This document shows positions 27,198-35,230 of a stretch of DNA of 64,000 bases, one piece after another. Source of the DNA: Leptogranulimonas caecicola (GTDB lineage: Bacteria; Actinomycetota; Coriobacteriia; Coriobacteriales; Atopobiaceae); assembly GCF_023168405.1 (NCBI RefSeq), contig NZ_AP025285.1:928001-992000 (forward strand), given 5' to 3'. The notes beneath the pieces are model-generated. The model saw only the letters and a program-made list of their open reading frames with translations. It was not told the origin of the DNA and made no database searches. Both the position numbers and the translations under genes were made by a program. Position 1 is the first letter of the stretch; each line of letters begins with the position of its first letter.

Positions 27198-28391
27198 GTG
27201 GCAGCCGCTCTATTCTCATTAGCCATTGTATGTGTGGCCACCTTCGTGGGGCCGTTTTTATCATCCCTTATTCCCGGCAATTGGATACAAGCGGGAGCGT
27301 TCATCCTTATTCTAGGATCTCTCTTAGGTCCCCACGGCGCAGGTCTCATTGATCCGGCTGCCCCAGGTTTGCCATTGCTGCGTCAGCTAGGGTTGGCTTT
27401 CATCTTTCTTATGGGCGGCTACAATCTCGAGCCTTCTCGCGTGGTGGGCTCCACCGGGCGCCATGCCATGCTGGCCTGGCTGTCTTCCTTTGGATTGGGT
27501 CTTCTAGTGGCTTGGCTGTTGCCCTTGGAGTTTTCTGCCAAAGCCCTCATAGCCTTTGCCATTTCCCTTACCTCCACCGCATTCTCCAAGGTCGAGAGCA
27601 TATTGTCTGCCCGTCATGAACTTGATACTCCTATGGGCAAAGTCACAGAATCCTATGGCGCCACAGGAGAGCTTCTGCCAGTGGTTGCCGTTGCGCTGCT
27701 TTTGGAAGAGAGATCTCCTTTGGTGGAGCTTGGGATCATGGCCTTCTTCGTGGTGGTGGCATTGGTGGGCAAGCGCCTGGTGCTCCATGAGGAACATGCC
27801 CATAGCAAGCTGGATGTCTTTGTGCATAAGGGCGCAGATTCCAACCAGATGATGCTTCGACTGGTGATCGCTATTCTTGTAGGTCTGGTGGCCCTAGGCG
27901 TCATTTTAGGTGCCGATATGATTGTGGCAGGCTTTGCTGCCGGCTTCATCCTGCGTCAGCTCACACCTGACGACTCTCCAGTCATAGGCCAGGTAAAGAT
28001 TGTGGCCTACGGCTTCTTTGTGCCAGTGGCCTTTGTGCTATCCGGTTGCAATGTCGATGTCTTCGAAGGCGGATCTGAGCCTCTCGTCGTAGCCGGGTTC
28101 ATTCTCTTGCTTTTGCTGGTGCGCGGGTTGCCCGTCTTTGTGACCTTAAGCCTCGCCCCCGAGACCCGCTCCATGAATCCCTGGCGGCGCTTCAATATTG
28201 CCATCTATAGCTGCACTGCCATGTCCACCGTGGTGGCCATGACCTCAGTGGCCCAGGAAGCCGGCGACATGACTGCCCACATTGCTTCTGTGTTGGTATT
28301 CGCTGCTGCCCTTACCACTATCGTGGTGCCTATCATCACGCGTCTGGTAGAGAAGACCCATAGCCAGGCCCAGCTCAAAAGCCACGCCTGA
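27198..28391 (+). CDS. CPA2-family cation:proton antiporter
   Basis: 397 residues with about twelve membrane segments and no C-terminal RCK domain. The run from GPHGAGLIDPAAPGLPLLRQLG through LAFIFLMGGYNLEP and the SLTSTAFSKVESIL region matches the Kef/Nha-like CPA2 family. It probably exchanges Na+ or K+ for H+ at the cytoplasmic membrane. Start is GTG at 27198 with GGGGG five bases upstream. It is divergent from the S-component gene and convergent with the ECF ATPase gene. Confidence 0.8.
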   Translation: MAAALFSLAIVCVATFVGPFLSSLIPGNWIQAGAFILILGSLLGPHGAGLIDPAAPGLPLLRQLGLAFIFLMGGYNLEPSRVVGSTGRHAMLAWLSSFGLGLLVAWLLPLEFSAKALIAFAISLTSTAFSKVESILSARHELDTPMGKVTESYGATGELLPVVAVALLLEERSPLVELGIMAFFVVVALVGKRLVLHEEHAHSKLDVFVHKGADSNQMMLRLVIAILVGLVALGVILGADMIVAGFAAGFILRQLTPDDSPVIGQVKIVAYGFFVPVAFVLSGCNVDVFEGGSEPLVVAGFILLLLLVRGLPVFVTLSLAPETRSMNPWRRFNIAIYSCTAMSTVVAMTSVAQEAGDMTAHIASVLVFAAALTTIVVPIITRLVEKTHSQAQLKSHA

Positions 28392-28460
28392 GCGAGTGGC
28401 AACCTTTCGATCGCCTTCATATCCAATGATCTCGCACAAGACCTGCTTCGCTCTATGACG

Positions 28461-29873
28461 CTACCCCAAAAGCGAGTCCTGGAAATATGCGCCTGTCTCT
28501 TGCGTAGTGCAAATGCCTCCATCAAACATGAGAGAGGTAGCATGGCTGGCTACCCGCGCGAAGTCCAAGTCATGGGTGGCATAAAGGATAGCGCTCCCCT
28601 CCTGCGCCGCCTCGCACAAAAGATTTGCCACCAGGGATTTGAGCGAGCTGTCCAGCCCTTTGACCGGTTCATCCAACAAAAGAAGCAAGGGCTTAAGTAA
28701 GAGCAGCTTGCCTAGAGCGAGCAGTTGAAGCTGGCCTCCAGAAAGCGAAGGGGGGTCTTGTTCCCATGCCTTTAAAAGCCCAAGCCTTTTAGCCATGGCG
28801 CGCGCATCATGCTCTCTATAACCTACAGAGGTCGCCCACTCCATCAGCTCTTCTCCCACAGTCTCTGAGATCAAAAGCTCCATAGGATCCTGCGGCAGGT
28901 AGGCAACGCTTTGTGCTACCTGGTTGTGAAGAGTGCCCCGACTGGCTCTGGTGATGCCCGCCAGTGTTTTTAGCAGGCTGGATTTGCCAGACCCATTGCC
29001 TCCCACCAATGCGCGCATCTCTTTGGCGGACAAGGTGAGGTCGCACTGCCTTAACACCCAGGGGTCGCGCTTGGTGTAGCGCATCCAAAGATCATGAGCC
29101 TCCACCACCGTTACTCCCAGCTGAGGCAACGGCGTTTCTCGGCAAAGAGGAGCGGGAGAGGCCAAGGAAGATAGCTCTTGAGCCTCCAGGCGCCCGTGAG
29201 AGAGACGCACAGCCATGGACGCATAAGGGGCGATGGCAGAAGCTCGGTGAGAAGCCACCACTATCGTGATGCCTAGCTGCTGGTTAAGCCGGTATAAACT
29301 GCCGAGAAAAGACCCCTCAGCCACAGGGTCTAGTTGCGAGGTGGGCTCGTCAAGCAGGAGCACCGATGGCCTGAGGGCGCAGACTGCGGCGAGGGCTACC
29401 AGTTGGCGTTGGCCACCGGATAATTCTGCACAGGGGCGATGCAACCAGGGGTCGAGACCCAAAAAGGCGCAGGTCTCAGCGATAGAGCGCTTCATTGCAT
29501 CCTGGGGCACATCGAGGTTTTCAAGGCCAAACGCGAGTTCGCCAATGACGGTGTCGGCCACGATTTGAGCCGAAGGATCCTGGTCCACAAATCCTAGCGA
29601 TCTGGCTGATACCTCTTTTGAGAGCCGGGATACCGGAGTGCCTTGGAAGGACACCGTTCCCCTGAGATTGCCTTTGGGTGCCAACTGGGGTTTTGCTAAG
29701 CGCAAGAGAGTGGATTTGCCCGAGCCTGTAGCCCCAGTGAGAAGGCAGAAGGCTCCTTGAGGCACTTGGAGTCTCACGTCATGAAGAACATCGATGACAG
29801 GAGAGGCTGCATCCAGGGCTGGATAGCTAAAGCTCACCGAATCCCAGGATAGAATTATGGGACTGAGGCTCAT
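28461..29873 (-). CDS. ECF transporter ATPase, two fused nucleotide-binding domains
   Basis: 470 residues from the ATG at 29873 (GGAGG five bases upstream; it overlaps the ecfT stop as ATGA). Two complete ATPase halves: Walker A GATGSGKST with LSGGQRQLVALA and VLLLDEPTSQLD, then GGNGSGKSS with LSGGQLQLLALG and LLLLDEPVKGLD. This replaces the usual separate EcfA1/EcfA2. It powers vitamin uptake with EcfT and an S component. Three dispersed-motif copies or near copies fall in or near this gene (29135, 29300). Confidence 0.9.
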   Translation of the reverse strand: MSLSPIILSWDSVSFSYPALDAASPVIDVLHDVRLQVPQGAFCLLTGATGSGKSTLLRLAKPQLAPKGNLRGTVSFQGTPVSRLSKEVSARSLGFVDQDPSAQIVADTVIGELAFGLENLDVPQDAMKRSIAETCAFLGLDPWLHRPCAELSGGQRQLVALAAVCALRPSVLLLDEPTSQLDPVAEGSFLGSLYRLNQQLGITIVVASHRASAIAPYASMAVRLSHGRLEAQELSSLASPAPLCRETPLPQLGVTVVEAHDLWMRYTKRDPWVLRQCDLTLSAKEMRALVGGNGSGKSSLLKTLAGITRASRGTLHNQVAQSVAYLPQDPMELLISETVGEELMEWATSVGYREHDARAMAKRLGLLKAWEQDPPSLSGGQLQLLALGKLLLLKPLLLLLDEPVKGLDSSLKSLVANLLCEAAQEGSAILYATHDLDFARVASHATSLMFDGGICTTQETGAYFQDSLLG

Positions 29874-30853
29874 GGCATCCTCCTCTCTTGAAAGGTCAGA
29901 TAGCCAAAGACAGCCAGGGGCATTCCCAAAAGCACCAGCGACAAAAGGTTGACGGGGCCAGGAAGGATTCCCCCTAAAAGTGCCTGGGGTGCGAGAGCGC
30001 TTGCCCAACCTGCCTGGTAGTAGAAGGAGGAGCTGAGCATGAACCCGTCTGCCATGAGAAGCATCGCGAACTGCATCTTTTGGGATAGGGTCCAACGCCA
30101 TTGGCGATAATGGCTTCTAGGGCCCACTCCCCACCCACGAGCTTCCATGGAAGAAGCGCGAGAGAGCGAGTCTGCTAGAGTCCAGCCCAACAGTGCGGTA
30201 GAGATGCAGGCAGCCCAACTCAGTTTTGCGCTGATCAATCTGGGGCGCACAACCTTTGGGGGCACGGGTTTCTCGACAAGGGTGGAGCCGGGAGCATTTT
30301 GAGCGTTTGGGGGTCGCGAGGCCGTGCAGGCTTCTCTAACAGCCTTGGCGCCTTGAGCCTGCACAAAGAGATCGGGCACCAGGCGCATTGCCATAGAGAC
30401 CATCAGCGCCAGTGTGGGGGTCGTCGAACCCAAAAGATCGCAAAGACCATCGGCGGGAAGGATGAGTCCAAAGACCTCCAGCCAAGCCAGTGAGGCTGCA
30501 AACATGAGACCCATGAGGATTCCCCACATAAGGCTTTCACCATAGATGGCGAAGGGCCCCAGAGTGAGGAGCGCATGGGTGCCCGAAGGAGAAATAAGCG
30601 GATTGAGCACCATAATGACGATCAGGAGCGGCGCAGCTTGCCTGAGCGTGCGCAGGCAAGCGGCAGGCCCGCGGACAAAACCGATAAAGCCCAGGGCAAG
30701 CAGCAAGGACATGGCAAGCATCACCACAGAGAAGCATCCCAAAGTGATCAAGAGCGGCGTGAGGGCCAAGAGTGCTCTCAAGGCTGGGTGCAGCTGGCCA
30801 AAGAGCGGCTGCTGCGAGTGGCATTTGTAGATGTCGAAGAAACCACTGGTCAC
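29870..30853 (-). CDS. ecfT: ECF transporter transmembrane subunit EcfT
   Basis: 327 residues from a GTG at 30853 with AAGGAG upstream. About five or six membrane segments; SRASSMEARGWGVGPRSHY is the coupling-helix region carrying the conserved Ala-Arg-Gly motif that contacts the ATPases. Between membrane parts, residues about 185-205 (STLVEKPVPPKVVRPRL) look inserted relative to other EcfT proteins and are encoded by a copy of the dispersed repeat. Confidence 0.86.
   Translation of the reverse strand: MTSGFFDIYKCHSQQPLFGQLHPALRALLALTPLLITLGCFSVVMLAMSLLLALGFIGFVRGPAACLRTLRQAAPLLIVIMVLNPLISPSGTHALLTLGPFAIYGESLMWGILMGLMFAASLAWLEVFGLILPADGLCDLLGSTTPTLALMVSMAMRLVPDLFVQAQGAKAVREACTASRPPNAQNAPGSTLVEKPVPPKVVRPRLISAKLSWAACISTALLGWTLADSLSRASSMEARGWGVGPRSHYRQWRWTLSQKMQFAMLLMADGFMLSSSFYYQAGWASALAPQALLGGILPGPVNLLSLVLLGMPLAVFGYLTFQERRMP
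30258..30278 (-). repeat. Copy of extended dispersed repeat inside ecfT
   Basis: Plus strand GGGCACGGGTTTCTCGACA with two further G at the left; one mismatch to the intergenic copy at 11511-11531. Read in frame as VEKPVPP. Confidence 0.65.
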
Positions 30854-30896
30854 AAACGAGCTCCTTGGATGGCGAGGATTATCCAGCAGTCTAGCG

Positions 30897-30926
30897 AAAG
30901 AGGCCTCCTGTTACGAAGGCCTCTTT
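30897..30926. terminator. Stem-loop downstream of the NlpC/P60 gene
   Basis: Perfect 10-bp inverted repeat AAAGAGGCCT / AGGCCTCTTT with a 10-base loop, about 40 bases past the stop at 30969. The T-run is short (TTT). Confidence 0.6.
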
Positions 30927-30968
30927 GAGGGGAATCAAAACCCCGTATTTCACCTAGAGTCTAAAGCC

Positions 30969-32903
30969 TTAGACGTAAAGGCGGCCCACTCCCAGATAAT
31001 TGGCGCCTGAGGCTCGAATGGAAGCTTGGCGCACGCGTCCAGGAACGGCTTCGATCACCTGGTCGTTTCCAATATAGATAGCAACATGGCCCGGCCAGAA
31101 GATAAGGTCGCCCGGGGCTCGGGACTCGAAGGCGATCTTTTGGATCTTGCCGTAAGACCAGAAGTTATTGGCGTCGTGGCTGTGCCACCCATGAGGTCCA
31201 GTGATCCAATGGTTATAAGGATTGAATTCTCCCAGATCCATGCCAGTTGCATAGGCGCACTGGTAAACCAAGCCAATGCAGTCCACCCCTACTCCGGGAG
31301 CGTCAGAGTAATTCCACCTGTAGGGGGTGCCTAGGTAGTTGCGAGCCCGCGCCAAGAACGCGCTGATGCATTGCTCTCGAGTGGCATCTGCCCTAATGGT
31401 AGGCACGGTGACATAATAGCCATGGCCTGCCCCCGGAAACCGCACCCCATAGGAAGACACCTGATAGTAGTTGGAAGGGTTTTGCCAACCTGTCTTTCCC
31501 GATGCAGGAAGGCTGGGATCCCAGGCGCCCGACCCATTGACCCACCAGGAGCCAATCCATTCGTTGTGGGCCATGGCTCCCGAGCCATCGCAGTAATACC
31601 AATAGTCGCCGTCTTGAAACCACCCTGTCTTCATGGCGCCGTCGTCGGGGCCGCCCAGATAGTACCAGGCCCCTCCCACCCATTGCCAACCTGAGGCCAT
31701 GGCCCCCGAGGCATAGAGGTAATACCAGGTATTCCCCAGCCTCATCCAACCGTTGGCACGCATGGCTCCCGAGCCGTCCAAGCAGTACCAGGCATTGTCG
31801 ATCTTTTGCCAGCCTGTGCGCATGGCGGCAGAAGCAGGGTCCAAGTAGTACCAGGAGCCGTTTAAAAGCCAGCCGGTAGCAGCGGCTCCGGAGCCATGAA
31901 GGTAATACCAGGATCCTCCCAGCCACTTCCAGCCGCTGGAAAGCATATGGCCAGAGCCGTCCATATAGTAATGGGCGCCATCGACAGTGTGCCACCCGGT
32001 AGCCATGGCGCCGTTGTCGTCAAGCCAATACCAGGCGCCGTCCCAGAGCCAGCCATGCTTGCGCATAGCCCCATCGTGAGCCGCACCCTGGCCTCCATAG
32101 TAGCGCCACACAGCACCATCCAAAAACCAACCGGTAACCATGGTGCCTTGAGCATTAAACCGATAGGCCCTGCCATCGATGACACGCGTGGCATTTGCTA
32201 CCCGCGTGCCATCGTAGGTGGTGTAATGCCATCCCTGACTATCTAAAGACCAGGTGCCTGCAGGCTCGTTCCACTCACAGTCAATCCTCACAGCACTCAC
32301 AGGCGAACCGTCGCAGCTGAGCGAGACTACTTGAAGGGCGCCGTCCTCGTCTTTCACCGTCACATCCAAGGTGAGGCTGGGTTTTGCCAGTGAGAGTCCT
32401 GGCCGGTCTTTAGCCGTGAGCTCCAACTTGTAGCTATAAGTCCCCGGGGCATCAAAGGTGAGCGCAGGAAGCGCGATGGTCCCCTCTGTGGAATTGGCCG
32501 CCTCTCCTACACAGATGCCCTGATCTATGAGCTTGGCTGTGACATCTGCTTCTTGTAGCGTTCCTCCATTGTTGACAGTAACCGAGACAGGCACCTCGTA
32601 GGAGATGGGGTCGTAGGCGGGAGGCTGGGGCTCTTCAGGATCCTCCTGCTCTTCATCAGGGTTTGTAGGCTCGCTGGGTTTGACCGGAGCATCGGGGTCT
32701 TGACCCTCAGCACTGGAGTCTGGGGAGGGCTCCTGCGACACGGTGGAACTCTGCTGAGCATCCTGCGATGAGGAAGCGGAATCTATTAACGGTTTATCAG
32801 GGCCTGCAGCCAATGCTATTGGCTCCGGCGCCATCACAAGACTTGCCACAATCATGCAGATCGCAAGTGTGCTGATGGGAGTTGGGTGACTTCTACGTGT
32901 CAT
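30969..32903 (-). CDS. Secreted NlpC/P60 peptidase with pilin-like domain and wall-binding repeats
   Basis: 644 residues from the ATG at 32903 (GGAGG upstream). In order: signal peptide (STLAICMIVASLVMAPEPIALAAG); Ser/Pro/Glu-rich linker; an FctA/pilin isopeptide-type domain around residues 110-195 (DVTAKLIDQG, FDAPGTYSYKLEL); about nine glucan/choline-binding-type repeats of ~20 residues (pattern GW..I.. AWYYL..SGAM.TGW); and a C-terminal NlpC/P60 domain with catalytic Cys in GVDCIGLVYQ and His in WPGHVAIYIG. It probably cuts peptidoglycan stem peptides at the cell surface. Repeats share a 317-bp near-identical tract with the next gene. Confidence 0.92.
   Translation of the reverse strand: MTRRSHPTPISTLAICMIVASLVMAPEPIALAAGPDKPLIDSASSSQDAQQSSTVSQEPSPDSSAEGQDPDAPVKPSEPTNPDEEQEDPEEPQPPAYDPISYEVPVSVTVNNGGTLQEADVTAKLIDQGICVGEAANSTEGTIALPALTFDAPGTYSYKLELTAKDRPGLSLAKPSLTLDVTVKDEDGALQVVSLSCDGSPVSAVRIDCEWNEPAGTWSLDSQGWHYTTYDGTRVANATRVIDGRAYRFNAQGTMVTGWFLDGAVWRYYGGQGAAHDGAMRKHGWLWDGAWYWLDDNGAMATGWHTVDGAHYYMDGSGHMLSSGWKWLGGSWYYLHGSGAAATGWLLNGSWYYLDPASAAMRTGWQKIDNAWYCLDGSGAMRANGWMRLGNTWYYLYASGAMASGWQWVGGAWYYLGGPDDGAMKTGWFQDGDYWYYCDGSGAMAHNEWIGSWWVNGSGAWDPSLPASGKTGWQNPSNYYQVSSYGVRFPGAGHGYYVTVPTIRADATREQCISAFLARARNYLGTPYRWNYSDAPGVGVDCIGLVYQCAYATGMDLGEFNPYNHWITGPHGWHSHDANNFWSYGKIQKIAFESRAPGDLIFWPGHVAIYIGNDQVIEAVPGRVRQASIRASGANYLGVGRLYV
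31620..31936 (-). repeat. 317-bp tract nearly identical to 33801-34117
   Basis: Direct comparison shows two differences (at about 31890 and 31917). It encodes five or so wall-binding repeats in the NlpC/P60 gene. Both copies are in the same orientation, 2181 bp apart. Confidence 0.95.
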
Positions 32904-32963
32904 CCTGAGCGGCCTCCAACAATAACTTTTCGTTCTTATAAGCAATCATTTCTATAGTAACGT

Positions 32964-33001
32964 AAAACAGGACCGCCCTTTATGAGACAGCCCTGTTTTT
33001 T
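32964..33001 (-). terminator. Intrinsic terminator of the L,D-transpeptidase gene
   Basis: Inverted repeat AAAACAGG / CCTGTTTTT with an internal GCC-rich portion. T-runs flank it on both strands. It lies 71 bases past the stop at 33072. Confidence 0.75.
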
Positions 33002-33071
33002 GGGATCATGTATTGGATATAGCTGCAGGCAGTGTCCTGTATATCCAACCTAAGATTTAATGCTCTGACTC

Positions 33072-35021
33072 CTAATAGACAACCACCTTGCTGCCGCGAG
33101 GGAGCGTTTGCTGCACCCAATAGGCATCGTCGATGGAGAGGCGTACACAGCCATGGCTTAAGTTTTGGCCCAGGCGCCCATCTTGCACTACGCGGGTACC
33201 GGGATTGTAGAGAATCGAGTGGAAGAGGTACCCATCGTAGAACTGGGTCCAGTAATAACAGCTATAACCCTTATTCTCACCAAAGGAATAACCTTTATTG
33301 CCCACGGTAAACTGTCCTTTGACAGTGGGAGTGTAATGAGAGCCGGCGCTGCAGGTCATAAAGCGCACTTGGTTCCAGTGTCCCTGAGAGCCCTGATAGA
33401 TGCCCACGCGGTTAGCGGAAGTGTCGACCATGGCAAGCCAGGGAGTTGCGCTGCTATAGCCTTGGGCCCAAAGGCTCATAGTCCCTTGCACCGTGGTAGG
33501 CATCGCTCCGGGCACCCAACGACCGGCGCCATCCACATAGTAGCGGCCTCCATCAACCCAGCTGTTGGCAGACATAGCTCCAGATGGCCCTACCCAGTAA
33601 GTATTGTCTATCCAGCAGTTGGCGCGCATGGCTCCATCGTTGGCGCCTCCAAGGTAGTACCAGGCGCCCCCTATCCACTGCCAGCCAGAGAGCATGGAGC
33701 CGGAGCCGTTCAAGTAATACCAAGCATTGCCTATCCAGCGCCAGCCCGTAGCCATCGCTCCTGAACCCGTAAGGTAATACCAGGTGCCACGTACCTTGTT
33801 CCACCCTGTCTTCATGGCGCCGTCGTCGGGGCCGCCCAGATAGTACCAGGCCCCTCCCACCCATTGCCAACCTGAGGCCATGGCCCCCGAGGCATAGAGG
33901 TAATACCAGGTATTCCCCAGCCTCATCCAACCGTTGGCACGCATGGCTCCCGAGCCGTCCAAGCAGTACCAGGCATTGTCGATCTTTTGCCAGCCTGTGC
34001 GCATGGCGGCAGAAGCAGGGTCCAAGTAGTACCAGGAGCCGTTTAAAAGCCAGCCGGTAGCAGCGGCTCCAGAGCCATGAAGGTAATACCAGGATCCTTC
34101 CAGCCACTTCCAGCCGCCAGATAGCATGCGGCCTGACATGTCCAGGTAGTAATGGACGCCGTCTACCACTTTCCACCCAGTAGCCATGGCGCAATTCTCG
34201 GCAGGGTCAAGGTAGTACCAGGAGTCGTCCAAGAACCAGCCGGAGGTAAGCTCTCCTTGAGCGGTGGCATGGTAGCGACGGTTTTGGAATGTCTTCCATC
34301 CATTGGCCTCAAGCTTGCCAGAGCCATCGAAGAGGTAATGGTTGTCACCGATCTTCGCCACGCAGCTTTTTATAAGGGAGCCATCGTCTTGCACGAAAGT
34401 GCGCGAGGAGCCACTCCCCTGCCAGCCACGATTGGGAGCGAGATAGCTATTGGCAAAGGTCATGGGCGTAGAGGGAGAAGTGACCTTGGCAACCAGGGAG
34501 GCCTTGTCTTCTGAGAGGGAGACGGTGAGCACTACGGTGAACTTTTGAGTATCAAGGGTATAGCCAGAAGCAGCCTTGCCGGTTTGGGAAAGCTCATAGG
34601 TATAGGTGCCTGCTTGAGCAATCTCAAAGCTGCTGAGCACTACCTTGCCCGAGGCATCGTTTGTGCCCGAAGCCACAGTTTGACCCTTGTCATCTTTGAG
34701 CACAAAGCTGAATTGCCCTTGGGTGAGCCCATGGTTCTTGAGGGTTACCTGGGCTGTGAGGTGTTCAACCGTCGCAGGGATGGGATCCTTTTTATCGTCG
34801 GGATCTTGAGGGTCTACGGGGTCTTTAGGATCTTGCGATCCCGGGTTTTCTGGATTTGGATCAGGAGCAGCAGGATTGGCGGTGGCGGGCTCGCCTGGGC
34901 CTGCCTGCACCAAAGCATTGAGCGCTATAGCTGGCGTAGTCAGGTCGCTAAAAGCAAACAGTATCACTAAAGCCAAGGTCAACAGCGTTTTCCAACGAGT
35001 CGTCCTCGATCTCTTGACCAT
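33072..35021 (-). CDS. Secreted L,D-transpeptidase with pilin-like domain and wall-binding repeats
   Basis: 649 residues. Signal peptide (KTLLTLALVILFAFSDLTTPAIALNA), a Pro/Asp-rich linker (residues ~45-80), an FctA/pilin isopeptide-type domain (~residues 85-195, with GTYTYELSQTGKAASGYTLD), about a dozen glucan/choline-binding-type repeats, and a C-terminal YkuD domain with the catalytic SHGCVRLS motif. It should make 3-3 peptidoglycan cross-links or attach proteins to the wall. Same plan as the NlpC/P60 gene immediately downstream, so the pair look like one scaffold carrying two catalytic heads. Strong GAGGAGAGGGG site before the ATG. Confidence 0.93.
   Translation of the reverse strand: MVKRSRTTRWKTLLTLALVILFAFSDLTTPAIALNALVQAGPGEPATANPAAPDPNPENPGSQDPKDPVDPQDPDDKKDPIPATVEHLTAQVTLKNHGLTQGQFSFVLKDDKGQTVASGTNDASGKVVLSSFEIAQAGTYTYELSQTGKAASGYTLDTQKFTVVLTVSLSEDKASLVAKVTSPSTPMTFANSYLAPNRGWQGSGSSRTFVQDDGSLIKSCVAKIGDNHYLFDGSGKLEANGWKTFQNRRYHATAQGELTSGWFLDDSWYYLDPAENCAMATGWKVVDGVHYYLDMSGRMLSGGWKWLEGSWYYLHGSGAAATGWLLNGSWYYLDPASAAMRTGWQKIDNAWYCLDGSGAMRANGWMRLGNTWYYLYASGAMASGWQWVGGAWYYLGGPDDGAMKTGWNKVRGTWYYLTGSGAMATGWRWIGNAWYYLNGSGSMLSGWQWIGGAWYYLGGANDGAMRANCWIDNTYWVGPSGAMSANSWVDGGRYYVDGAGRWVPGAMPTTVQGTMSLWAQGYSSATPWLAMVDTSANRVGIYQGSQGHWNQVRFMTCSAGSHYTPTVKGQFTVGNKGYSFGENKGYSCYYWTQFYDGYLFHSILYNPGTRVVQDGRLGQNLSHGCVRLSIDDAYWVQQTLPRGSKVVVY
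33801..34117 (-). repeat. 317-bp tract nearly identical to 31620-31936
   Basis: Second copy of the tract, in the L,D-transpeptidase gene. One of the two differences changes Gly to Glu (LGGSWYY versus LEGSWYY); the other is silent. Confidence 0.95.
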
Positions 35022-35155
35022 TAAAACCCCTCTCCTCTGGTTTGCACCAACTCAAGAATATGGGGACTCATGCCCAGATTCAAGGGAGTAAAAATCATTA
35101 TGCAATTGATTGGCAAAGTCTAATGATTCGCGGTTAGTTTTCCCGTCGTCCTCTG

Positions 35156-35197
35156 GCCGAGAAACACTCCCCTTTCTTTGAGGGAGTTATTCTCGGC
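35156..35197. repeat. Hairpin formed by an inverted pair of the dispersed motif
   Basis: Arms GCCGAGAAACACTCCC (35156-35171) and GGGAGTTATTCTCGGC (35182-35197) pair over 16 positions with two mismatches, with a 10-base loop. It lies 35 bases past the gshA-like stop. No T-run follows on either strand. Confidence 0.8.
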
Positions 35198-35230
35198 AAG
35201 GCTAAAAAAGATCGAGACCGCCCAAGAGCT

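Noticed and set aside
31331-34194. The repeated units in the two wall-enzyme genes as a possible CRISPR array or minisatellite
   Set aside because: The ~60-base periodicity is protein-coding: units translate to ~20-residue Trp/Tyr/Gly-rich wall-binding repeats in one long frame, with no conserved spacer/repeat alternation.
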